Source: Serinus canaria
Taxonomy: Eukaryota > Chordata > Aves > Passeriformes > Fringillidae
Length of the DNA: 64,000 bases
Assembly: GCF_022539315.1 (NCBI RefSeq)
Contig: NC_066323.1
Span: 13,753,719 to 13,817,718 of the forward strand
Direction: 5' to 3'
Shown in pieces: positions 1 through 10,700 of this stretch. The notes beneath the pieces are model-generated. The model saw only the letters and a program-made list of their open reading frames with translations. It did not search any database and was not told where the DNA came from. Within the stretch, counting starts at the first letter, position 1. Every line of letters begins with the position of its first letter. The position numbers and the translations under genes are program-made.

Positions 1-2325
1 ATATTTCAACTTTGCCTGGGGGCTTTAAAAGAGCAGTGGTTATAGAGATGTAAATATGGGTCCAAAGAAATCTACCAGCTATTCGACATCTGATGAAGAA
101 AATTATCTCTACTGAATTTAAAATATGCTGTAGACTCTCATTTCCATTTTGTCCTTTGCTCTGAAGACTGGCAGACATATATATACACATACATACATTT
201 TATATATATATACATACATACATTGTATATATATATATATATATATGTAGTGGTATAGCAGAGAAATTGGGAGCCTTTTACTACTGGGGAGAATGCAGAG
301 CGGGGGAATAAGGTGTGAAAGCTGAATGTTCTCTGCTGTTTTCCTCCTCCCAGACAAAAAATGCTGTTCATTCAAAAACATAGGAAGGCTGGCACACAAT
401 GGTAAAGATAAAGGCTGCCTAAGATAAAAATTTCCCAAGTAACAGAAATTTCCAGCTAATAAAAGATACAAAAGGTGAAGAACTTCTGTACAGAAAGAAA
501 GACTTAAATACATTTCTCCACTTCCAATTTTTGATTATCTGAAAATCTTTGATTTCTGCTCTTGGAAATGAACTGAATACTATACATGATATCTGTAATT
601 TAAAGTTTGCTGCTTTTAAATCATTGTGTTCACAAGCAGTTTTATTAACATACAGTTATAGTTATTGTTCAATTAATAAAGAAAAATCCTGTCCTTGGAA
701 GTCAGCAACATTTTAGATGTGCAGAGAAGAAGACATAACAAAACTACCTTTCTTTGTGAACTCAGTTATGATTTATATGTTCTTGCTGTTGTTCATTAAA
801 CTTTCATAAAAAATAATGACTCATCAGTAGAAAATGAAACTTTGCTACAGTGCAAATCTTTTGGAGAGTTTCACCTGAATTTCTCAAAGAAACCTGAGTA
901 TTATTCATTTGAACTCAGCAATAACTGTGACATAGATACAAAGCATATGACAGATATTACTGAGTGCTGTGGAACACAATTCAAAAATTATATAGACCAT
1001 AAGTCAGCAGATATTACTCCTATGTCAAGTATACTGCAGCAATCAGGGAACTTGAGCTTCTTCTCCACTGAGAGTTCCTAGTAGTCACGTGCCTGAGCAG
1101 TTTAATAAAACAGGTACATTATAATGTTGCCAGAAAAAGGAAGGTTCTTGTGAAAAGGAAAATATATACTTGGGGTATTATATGTAATTTAAATTTATAA
1201 TAAATTCCAGATGCTGTAAATTGTGCTCTGTTTTAAAGTAAAAGTAAATGAAGAAGAAAATAGCTCATATTCAGTATATGTTGTATGCACAACTCCATTT
1301 ACTTGCTTTATGAGGGATTTTTGAAAGGTTTAAAGCTGGAGTGATAGGTTAGTTTTGTATGCCAAATTAACCTAAAATTTGCAATAGGCAAATGGAGCAT
1401 GTAGTAAGATGTAATACTTTAGTACTAGTTAAGGAGCAAATGTGGCTTATCTATGGAGAGCTTTTCCACACTAAAAACTCAGTGGAAAGACAAATCACTG
1501 CTTGCTTTCTACATTTAGTTTGATCTAATGCATCCATGAAAGAAATATTCTGGGAGCTTGGAGAAAATAATAGGTGTTACAGAAAAGGAGATGCTTACTT
1601 AAAGAGTTTCTTCTAAAGTCTTGTGAAAGAGTTGTCTGAGCAGTGTGGATGGGAGTACCAAAACCTGCAAATATTATTGTTCCTAGCAGTTATTATTCTG
1701 TATTCACTTAGATTCTTACAGTCTCATTTGTCAGCAGCATATGAGAACTTTCTCCCAAAATTCAACCAAACATCCAAGGACAAAGTCTGTTTACATGCTA
1801 CTCATACTTTGCCATCTTTCTGAGCACTCTGAGTTGGAATTTCTAAAGCACTAAGAAATGTTTTCTTTCATGGCGACTGGAAAAACTAGAGAGAATCATG
1901 TAGAGCTTCTTGTAGGAGAGATCACAATTTCATTTTGCTAATAAAACAGTCTTTCATGCAAAAACTTCAAATTAACTTGCCCCAGGACCAGCTTGAACTT
2001 TTGGCATCCCCAGCGTTCCTTGTCAAGGAGATCACAGGCCTGCTACCCCTTAATCCTGCTCATCTTGTTTGTTTTGATCCCCACCCATCCTGGCTTCCTT
2101 CAATGCCCTCCAGTCACTCTTGCTGGAGCAAACAGCAGCAGCCAGTCCCCCTGCACACTTTGCATGCTGCTAATGATTTTATAGACTGCAATCATGTGGC
2201 TGTTTGCTGAGCTGAGAGAGCCTGGCCTCTTCACTCACACACCAAAGCTAAGCATGTTAACTTTACTGCTTTAACTACATCTTGCCTCAAACTCTTTGTT
2301 TTGATCTTTGTGTGTGGCAAATTAT
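1..2325. other. Unique AT-rich non-coding stretch
   Basis: Apart from the microsatellite at 175-249 I see no recognisable repeat or gene. An open frame runs from 800 to 1081 (+), with a TTG-initiated part from 842 and an AATAAA about 22 bases after its stop. Its peptide matches no family I know and the splice acceptor before it is weak. The part at 1,990-2,220 is richer in GC and could be an old, unrecognised repeat that ends in the A16 run at 2,326, but I could not identify it. Confidence 0.55.
175..249. repeat. AT/ATAC microsatellite
   Basis: This is a compound simple repeat of (TA)n and (CATA)n. The unit 'acatacatacatt' followed by a TA run occurs twice with a 25-bp period (starting near 187 and 212), so the block is itself a small tandem duplication. 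It ends in a (TA) run. An open frame on the minus strand crosses it only because the repeat lacks stops in that frame. Confidence 0.95.
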
Positions 2326-2341
2326 AAAAAAAAAAAAAAAA
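2326..2341 (+). repeat. A16 homopolymer
   Basis: This is a run of sixteen A residues followed by A/G-rich sequence. A poly-A run could be the tail of a retrocopy, but I find no flanking target-site duplication and recognise nothing upstream. Confidence 0.95.
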
Positions 2342-2609
2342 GAAGGGAAAAAACCCGACTTTGCCACAACCAGTATTTGCTTCTTACAAAAATTCTGAAA
2401 TTTCTAGTAAAATCAAGAAAAAAGAGGAAAAGGAAAATTTTTCTAATGGATAGGGGCTGTACACAGAGAATAGCCACTCTACTTTCTTGATATAATTTCC
2501 ATAGGACTTTCAATAGTTTCAACCATCACTTGCACCTAATGCAGCAAACCCAGTAGAGAGGGCTACTTCTAGAATTGATACTCTGTTTTTCCTTCCTTCC
2601 TCTCTTCAG

Positions 2610-2690
2610 TATCCTATGCTTGTCTTTATTCCTTCTCTCCTTCCCAGTGGTTTCATGTTCTCTGAAGACCATAAGAGATCTTTCACTCAG
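2610..2690 (+). other. Exon-like segment (plus), 27 open codons
   Basis: A long pyrimidine tract ending in CTCTTCAG precedes 81 bases that are open in frame 0 (27 codons, multiple of three). The segment ends in CAG followed by GTAGAT, a moderate donor. A second acceptor (CCTTCCCAG) lies inside it. The peptide, beginning YPMLVFIPSLLPSG, matches no family I know. Such segments arise by chance in long introns, so this is a candidate only. Confidence 0.12.
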
Positions 2691-3429
2691 GTAGATGAAT
2701 AAAATAACTCATTTTCAAATGTAGAAGGGATGTGGGTTTTTTTCAAAAAGATGAACACTGATTTGATCAACCTGGCATTATATGAAAGAAAATCTCTTAA
2801 AAGGTAGAGGTCACAGGCAGCACATTTGCTTATTGGACTGCTTTTATGCTTTCATTCATAAACCAGCTTTCAATTTTTAAATTGTCTTTAGGTGCTTGCC
2901 CAAGCTGACAGCCAAAGGAGAAACACCATCCCAAGAGCCAGCTAATTATCCCCAAAGGTTTCAAAACTTGAAAGGAAAGCTGAAGGAAAAATATCAGAAA
3001 AATGAGAGACTGGCTGTTCATCAGTTCTATTCTTAGTGTATATATTTGATGAGATGGTTTAAGCACTTTGAAATGAAAGGATCTTGATCATCACAATGGC
3101 TGATGCAGTTAAACTGTTTATGAGGGAGGGAGACATCACAGACAATTCCTATTCACAAGACTGAAATCAAGACTTCTAAAAAAAAAATTACTCCTTTTAT
3201 CCCTATGAACATACCAATTGCTGTCTCTCAGGTCATTGACAAAATGGTTTACAACATTTCTATAACAAAGACCATGATTCTATAGTGAAAGGTGTAGTCA
3301 GAGTGTAAAAAACCCTGTACTTACTACCCACAGAAAAAGGAAGAAAAGAAAGGTTTCTGCTAAAGGTCTGGAAAGGTCTAAATTAATAATGTGAATTCCC
3401 TTGATTAATTTCTAATTTGACTATAAGCA

Positions 3430-3640
3430 TAACTCAAATATAAGATTTGCATGATGCCCTCAAGTGCAATTATTGCTGCTTGATTGCATTAATTAATACA
3501 TTGCCAGCATCAGCTTGATAATCACTGGTTCCTGCTTTGTGAATGATTCCTTAAATTGTAAGTCAGTGCAGGCTTTTGTGAAAACAAGTTATTGTTATGC
3601 TTACTCCACTAAGCTTATAGATCACTGCAATTATATAGCA
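3430..3640. promoter_or_regulatory. CNE-like block (octamer plus TAATTA core)
   Basis: This AT-rich, low-CpG block carries a perfect octamer (ATTTGCAT, 3,445-3,452) and a palindromic homeodomain-type core, ATTAATTAAT (3,488-3,497). Further ATTA and TGATAATC motifs lie within 120 bases. The texture resembles vertebrate conserved non-coding enhancers, but conservation cannot be judged from a single sequence. Confidence 0.2.
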
Positions 3641-3703
3641 ATATAAAATTTTATATGCAACAAAAAATTTGCATTTCTAATTACTTGGGTTTTTCCCCTT
3701 CAG

Positions 3704-3934
3704 AATTTCTGCTGCTACATTTTCAACTGTCATAATCAGTCAGAGAGGATTCTCTCACGGACAATAAGGCAGGATGGAAAATTCAAACCAACCTCCATAG
3801 ACAGCAAGATGTCTTTCATTAGGTTTGGTAGCATACAGCTGCACTTTGTTCTCCCAACCACACAGATAAATACTTTCATTGTGTATGTTAATCAGACTGG
3901 GAAAAGATACAGAAAATGGAAGAATCAGATTTAA
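3704..3934 (+). other. Exon-like open frame after strong acceptor
   Basis: A strong 3' splice site (GGGTTTTTCCCCTTCAG) is followed directly by 76 open codons and a TAA stop, with no in-frame ATG near the beginning. A possible donor (AG followed by GTTTGG) lies at 3,823. The peptide is basic and polar towards its end but resembles no family I recognise. The minus strand is also open across 3,755-3,970, which argues for chance absence of stops. A frame this long beside one of the many acceptors in 64 kb is not surprising. Confidence 0.15.
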
Positions 3935-3974
3935 ACTACATTTCTGAATAATTACATCAAGATCTGCCACTTAC

Positions 3975-4056
3975 TGAGGATTTCTTTATTCTTAAGTGAG
4001 AAACGTTAAAGAAAATATACAGTAATTCTTTTTCTTGGAGGATGTAAACCTTTATA
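3975..4056 (-). other. Exon-like segment (minus), 82 bp
   Basis: On the minus strand, a good acceptor (CCTTTTTCATGGCAG) opens an 82-bp segment that ends before GTAAGT. Only one frame is open (one base plus 27 codons; peptide begins IKVYILQEKELLYIF). I recognise no domain. It lies just beyond the plus-strand candidate at 3,704 on the opposite strand, so at most one of the two is likely to be real. Confidence 0.12.
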
Positions 4057-5447
4057 CTGCCATGAAAAAGGAATGAACCAGTTTATCTACCATAATGGAT
4101 ATTAATAGGCACCCCAAGGACAGCAGTACACACTGTCTCACAATACTTCAGAAAGGCAGGAAAATCAAAGCAGTTCAGTATAGACCAAACAAGGCTTTCA
4201 GTAAGCTCCTTCTCTATTAAAGGCTTGAGCAAAAAGGTTCAGAGACCTTCCAAGACAGGGAAGGCACCAGCACACACAATTCCCCTTGACACAGAGGTTA
4301 CAGTCACAGTCCTGTTGATTCTGATGAGACTATTATGCACTGAAATGAATGCTGTATGATTCAATGGGACTTCTTATAGATACAAATTGCTTTCCTTAAT
4401 TGTGAAGGGTAGAATGGAGCTAAGAGAACAGTATTGGATCCTCAGTCTTTTTGTGTAGAGAAAAGAGCAATTTCCCGAGCTGCAGGACTGAAACGTTCCT
4501 CCCCATCAGGGAGGTAGGAGGTGTTTTTTCATCTTTGATTTTAGGATGGTTTTGTCCTAATATTATTTCTGAACAAAGTATCCTTCATCATGTTTTTAAA
4601 AACCCACAAAAACCACATGCAGCTGTCATCTTCTAATGTCTTTTAGTTATTACTGCAACAGTATTTAATTATCCTTTATCACCTGACCTGAGCCCATTAC
4701 AGCTGATGAAAAAATTTTGTAGGCCTTTGACTAAGCCTATTGTAACACAAAACTTCATTTCTCTTCCTCTATTTCAATTTGATATAGAACTGCATTACAA
4801 TTTTAGTAAGTTACATCCAAGAAAAGACAATTTACTGAGATTAAATTGCATTGAACTTATCATATGGATTCTAGATGCACTGACTACACAAAATCTCCGT
4901 TGAAGTTTGTTTAAAGGAAAAAACCATACAAGCTAAATGAACAATTATTCAAACTATAAATTCAAAAACATATCAGTATTTAAAGTCTGTCTGCCTGGCA
5001 TGAAATGGGGATGAAAGCACAAATGTTAAATAGTGACTAGTAAGAATATACATGCAGAACATGGGGATGTTCCTGTCCATGCTGTAAGCATGAGACACCT
5101 GTGAGTGGATTGGAGCTCACAGTGCTGTGGAAATGATTCAAAGAACAAAGCAGGTCTAACACCCCTCAGCTTCATCCTTCCCTCTGCACAGCTAACATCA
5201 TCACCAACAAACAATACTGCAGAGTAGGAGTCCAGGCAATCTTTTCTTGACCTGTTTCACAGATCCTTCTCTGTCCTTCTCTAACATGTCATGACACACA
5301 TGATAGCTTACATTGAATTATTTCAGCAAAACTCCATTGATGGAAGAGATTCCCATCCATTCCTATTGCAGTTAAAGGTCATTCAGTGACTGTTACAATG
5401 ACCTTCCAACTCCTGGTGAAAGTGACAGATTTTCTGTACACGTTATT

Positions 5448-5500
5448 AAAAAAAACCAAAAACAACCCCCGCTCCCCTCCACCCCCCCAAAAAACCCTCC
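5448..5500. repeat. A-rich then C-rich low-complexity tract
   Basis: An A8 run passes into AACC-type sequence and then a C-rich stretch with C5, C4 and C7 runs, closed by A6 and CCCTCC. The C runs make the minus strand G-rich. Confidence 0.9.
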
Positions 5501-6273
5501 TTATTCTCTGTTATAAACATAGAAAAACTTTTGAATAGACAGAAAAATATTAGTTAGTTGACTTAACATGCTATAAGAATTATGGAACCCATTCTGATTT
5601 GGCATCTTAAATCGGCCACACTTGTTGAAACACCCAAGGCAAACCACTAATTTTTACCACTGCTATAGGGCTGCTGCAAAGGAAATGCATTCTGACAGAA
5701 AAATTACAACCTCAGCTTCTACCAGCTTCTTTTGAGTACAGCAGTCAAGATTATGAAATGCTTAAATAACTAAAGGACTCAAACCACTTAGTATCTAACA
5801 TTCTGACTTGCTAAGAATATAAACATAAAATTCAAGTAAAAATGTTCCTCTTCTCCCTCTAGAATAGTTTAGACCAAGAAATCTCATTTTCATTAAATAC
5901 AGAATATAGAATATGCTACATATGTTTTCAACAGTTACTAACTCAAGAGAATTAGTAAGTAATAGATCATTTAAATTTAAAAAGACAGAATTTCCCTTTT
6001 CCACCAGCATACCACACAGAATTATTTGAAATGAGAGGACAGGGAATTGTTTCAATGCTTTTCACTAACTAGATGAGCTCAAACAGGTAAAAGACAAATT
6101 ACACCTTTGGTGGGTAACTAACCAAACCTCTCCCTGCCAACAATTACAGCAGCTGCCTGAGACTTGGAATTGTGCCACTGGAAAATGGACAAAGAGCCAC
6201 AACATAAAGCAAAACCTGAGTTCCTTTTAGGATTTTGCTGCATCTTCAGAGCCTGAGCAGCTGTGCTGCCCTT

Positions 6274-6282
6274 GGGGGGGGG
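6274..6282 (+). repeat. G9 homopolymer
   Basis: This is a run of nine G in a locally GC-richer segment (about 6,240-6,400) that also has an isolated G6 run. I identify no repeat family. Confidence 0.9.
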
Positions 6283-7219
6283 CCTGGGACTGAATTTCCA
6301 ACAGACACTGCCAGATGCACAGCCCAGGGGGGAAGTGTCAGGGGATGGGAAGGAGAGAGAGATTGGTGGTAAAACCCCACTAACACAGGGGAGAAAATCC
6401 TTTCATCAGACATGCTCTCTGCTGGGAAAATGTGTTCCTCTTACCCTGTATTTCTGTACCTCATTTCCTATTTTGCTTAACACAAGCCAAGTTTGAGCAT
6501 CATCTGTGTTTTAGTGCTTTCTTCTCAGCTGGGAGGACCTGAATTTGTACGTGTTTCTATTCATACAAAGGATTTAATGAGTTACCAATAAAATCTGCTA
6601 TCAAAGGCAAATAGGCAAGCCATAAGGACAAAAATACATGTGCACCATAGTTAAATTTCAAACACCCTGAGGATCTATATAAACTTTCATATAGATCTTG
6701 CCTTGTGTCTGTCTGAAATAGCATAATACATAAAAATGAACCAATTAAAATCCAAGCCTTTTACTTCCTTAAATCTCTAGGTTCAGCCAATGGAAGAGCT
6801 TTTACTCTGGTGTGCCAGTGTGTTCCATGTAATGATGGCAACATAGGAACTGAATTTGCTTAAAGCTTCTGGCTATAATAAACAGTGTGTTGCAGGAACA
6901 ACATCTGATGCAGGAAAAAAAAAAAACCTGCACTGATGTTCCATACTAAATAAAAACAAAGAGTATAAACAAAACTTTGTCAGAATGAACACACAAAAAT
7001 CCAAACCCCACAAAAAACAAACCCAAACTAAAATCTCAGAAACATTAAGTTCCAAACTATTTTTATTGTATTTGATCATCCTTTTCAACTTTTTGTTAAT
7101 TTTGTTCCTCAAGAAAATGAGTTTTCCCAGTTCAAAAATTATCACAAATGGATACATTTCTTATGGGCCCAGTCAATTTTACAAAAATATGGCTAAAAGC
7201 AACTGAATAACATTCTTAC

Positions 7220-7280
7220 TAAAAGGGCTAGCAGCAGAAAGCTGTGCTGTGGGCAGCCTCTGGCACCTGTGTTAGCTGCC
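7220..7280 (-). other. Exon-like segment (minus), 61 bp
   Basis: On the minus strand, the acceptor TTCCTTCCTTCTGATCACAG is followed by 61 bases open in one frame (one base plus 20 codons). The segment ends before GTAAGA. The peptide has no recognisable motif and no neighbouring exon supports it. Confidence 0.1.
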
Positions 7281-7544
7281 CTGTGATCAGAAGGAAGGAA
7301 TTTTCTCTTGGGGGGAGCACAGCAGAACAAATGAACTATGCAGAGACTGGCTCTGCTTTGGGAGGTTTTAACTGCAGTACAGGGAAAGGTCCTTGGAAAT
7401 TATGATCTGTTTACTGGAGTAGCTCATTTAACTGTGAAATTCCCTTTAAAATCTGCAGCTGAGGCAGCATAACAGATATGCAAAAATTAACTCCTCAGCT
7501 TGCTTTGGTTTCCAGTAGTGTCAGAATTTTGAAGCATTTGAGGT

Positions 7545-7755
7545 ACGGAGAATCATAACTGGTAAACATGGCCAGCACCAAAGAGGTTCCCCAGGGAAGT
7601 GGTCACAGCCCCAAGCCTGACAGAGTCCAAGTGTCTGGACAGGGTTCTCAGGCTCAGTCTGACTCTTGGCCTGTCCTGTGCAGAGCCAGGAATTGGACTC
7701 AATGATCCTGACAGGTCTCTTCCAATTCAGCATATTCTGCAGTCCTATGATTAAT
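7545..7755 (+). mobile_element. CR1 LINE, 3'-end fragment
   Basis: The text from about 7,580 reads as a diverged avian CR1 3' end. It has the block 'gttccccagggaagtggtca', then an 'agcctgacagagt...' block, then 'aattggactcaatgatcctg', 'ctcttccaattcagcatatt', and finally a degraded octanucleotide-like tail near 'cctatgatta'. CR1 copies are usually truncated at the 5' end and lack poly-A tails, as here. The left edge is blurred: sequence from about 7,519 could also belong. No reverse-transcriptase coding part remains. The family assignment rests on remembered consensus wording; the diagnostic 3' end is clear. Confidence 0.85.
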
Positions 7756-10700
7756 GTATCTGCTAAATAACATTCTTGTCCTTCACACTACTTCATGCTA
7801 CAGCATTTCAGGCAGTTTAGCCTCCAGCTCACCTATAAATATCCTTGATAAATCTGTGCCAGTCCAACCAACAACAAGGAGAAATATTTGACAGAGGAGG
7901 GAAAAACTTTGCAAAGCACATAGCCCAGTTCAATGCAATTTGGTAGCTGCACTGTGACCTGTCAGCTGTGCTTTACATGGCAAAACATTCATTTCCACAT
8001 GGATTTGATCCTTGTTCTACATCTGCACTCCAGCACACAGAAACGCTCTTTTGCTTGGAGATCTAACTTTGATAATAGAGCAGAAGGTGATGAAAATATC
8101 ATATTTTGCCCTAACTGCTAATATATTTTAAAAAAAGAAAAAAAATCAATAATAAAGTAATTTCTTTGACTCCTAAGGAAAGAAGTAGGAAAGCTCTGCA
8201 TGATTATCTGGATGGCCTCAAATTCTTCTTTAATAGGTTTTCATTTATTTTCAGGCTAAAATCTGACACCTAAGATTGCTGATATAGACCCTTTTTTATG
8301 GGCTGCTGCTAGACTGACTCTCTTTACTTTCCCATATTGCATAGTATAGAAGAGAAATACATTTCAAGTTCTGCAGGATTCCTGTTTCACTAGCAGAGAA
8401 ATTGTGACTTGATAAACGTGAATTGGATGATATTCCACCAGTCACCAGGCCTTCAAGAACCTGGGATAAAGATATTAGAAGGGCATTGCCATACATAATA
8501 GACAGTTACTGACAATGCCTTACTTCTAGAAAGTGTAAGACACTTCATGAAAATCCAATGAGAATGGACTTCTCTAACAGTTAAAAAAACTAATACAACA
8601 CATTCTCCTTAGATATCATATCAATAACTATATATAAAGGAGTATTCCTTTATACTTTTAAAGGGAAAGAACCCCTAACTATGAACCTGGATGACTTCAC
8701 ACACTTTGCTAATTCAGGGCCTCTGGTGATTTACAAATTACCAGCGATGGGACATAAATTTTCTTGTCTAACACAGACTGATAACTCTCATTGTGTGCAA
8801 ATGACTAAGTCAGCCCCCTTTCAGATGAGGAGGAAAGTTCTACCACTAATCATCTTCCAATCATTTCATCTCAAAAGAAGTCCAAAATTGTCATATAATG
8901 GAAAACTCATAGTGACTACTCCACTCTGACAGGCACACACTTGTCAGTGCTCATGGGGTCCTTTATTTGGATCATTGCCATATGGAGACAAGCTGTAAAA
9001 CTGAGATTTTTTGCTATCTATAATGCTCTTTACTAGTGGCTTACTATAAAAGAAAAAAACATCTCATTCACATAGCCTCATATTAAGGGGATATTCAAAG
9101 TGCAGAATAAGAAACTCATTAGATCTTTGAAACTGTAAAAGGCTAGGTATTCATACATCAAAATGTTAAAAAATACATTCTGCTCCAGAAATGTAAATTA
9201 CCTCTCTGACAAAAGTGGAGAAAAAAATAGACTAATTAGATGAAATATCTATAATCAGCTACCCAATTTTTCTAGGAACATCTATACTACCACATTCTAA
9301 ATTATTATACTTTTTTCTCCTTACAAAAGTTCTACTTGTGAGATTTATTCATGAAGGGAGAGGTCTATGCCCTAAGAAAGACAAATGACAGGACACATTA
9401 ACTCATAAGAGGGAGCTCTTTGAGGGTTATTCAGCAACTCACTGATTCTCCATTTTTTGTCATGTACAACAGTGGCTTTATGGTAGAAGATGAAATCCCC
9501 ATCCTAGGTGCTCTAGGTAGCTTTACAGAACTGCACTTCCCCAAGAATATTTTATTGTGACCATAAATAAGTATTTGTAGAGTACCAGAGATAATTGATG
9601 TTAGCTGAGAGTAACTCTGTTAATAACAGCTCCCTCCAATGCTCTAAATAAAATTTATTTATGGCCACACAGGAACCATATAAAACACAGTATACACACT
9701 ACTACAGACATCAAAAACTGGTCAAATAAATGATGCTTCATTTGCATGTGAAGGTAACAAACACTCTTGCATTTGCTGAATTTATTTGTGTCTTACATCT
9801 CTCTCTGGCTCCCCAGCAGTACATAAGTCTCTGCATCCTTATGAGAATTCTAGCCTTTCCTGACTCTTCAGAATTCTATATCCCCAGGATTCTTCTTCTC
9901 CCATATACCCCTACATTAGTTACTAGTATTCCTATATCTATTTTCACTTATGCCTCTTTTTTAGAGTAATACAGTTTTTGTTAGCAGCCTTTAAGCCTTT
10001 CTTAAATCCTAAATACAACATAAATATTATCTTTAAATTAGGGTCAGTAAAGCCATTGGCTTAGTCTTGCTTTGCATCAGATACATCCATGTAGGGTTTA
10101 CAAAGTTGAGAGATAAGCATTAAATATTTTTCCAGATGCCAGGCCAGTGTGCAGCAGCAGGTCATTAGGAAGGATTTTCAGCTCTCTGTGTACAAATACT
10201 GCACACAAGCACCTTGCACAGCCCAGGCATTAACTGTTACCTGCAGAGTTAAAGCTCTGGAGTTAAAGAAATGTGCTTAAAACTTTATATCCTATCTTTG
10301 AATATAATACTAATTACATGAAAGAGGAGTTTACTTTTAAACTTTGATAATCATGAAGATTTAAGTCAGACCTCTCTTCTCTTAGTACTCAAAAGACAAA
10401 ATATACCTACACAACCTTAATCACATAATACTAAAATTCTTTCTTCAGCCATCACACCACAATTTTTCTTCTAGCATGAAAAACAATTCTGATTTCACTT
10501 TTTTTATTAACACTCACATTTTTTTTTATTTTCATATATACCTTCTACTTAATTTATCCCAAGTACCCTTGGTCTAGATATGCTTTATGCTCTCATATGC
10601 ATGTGTTCAGCATTTTTCTACTTCTAGGACACCTCCCTGCATTAAATAGAGCCAGAGCTAAAAATCAGCTGAAACAGCTTTGAATTCAATTAATCTTTTA

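Larger units (their letters stand above)
2342..7518. other. Unique AT-rich non-coding stretch
   Basis: This is mostly single-copy sequence. It holds the exon-like candidates at 2,610, 3,704, 3,975 and 7,220, a CNE-like block at 3,430-3,640, a C-rich low-complexity tract at 5,448-5,500, a G9 run at 6,274-6,282, a small hairpin at 6,672-6,697 and an A12 run at 6,915-6,926. I see no gene with several convincing exons. Confidence 0.55.

Noticed and set aside
118..513. 131-codon minus-strand open frame
   Set aside because: It runs through the AT/ATAC microsatellite, where stop-free translation is a by-product of the repeat.
4315..4375. C/D-box snoRNA-like pattern (TGATGAG ... CTGA)
   Set aside because: The spacing and terminal pairing needed for a C/D snoRNA are absent.
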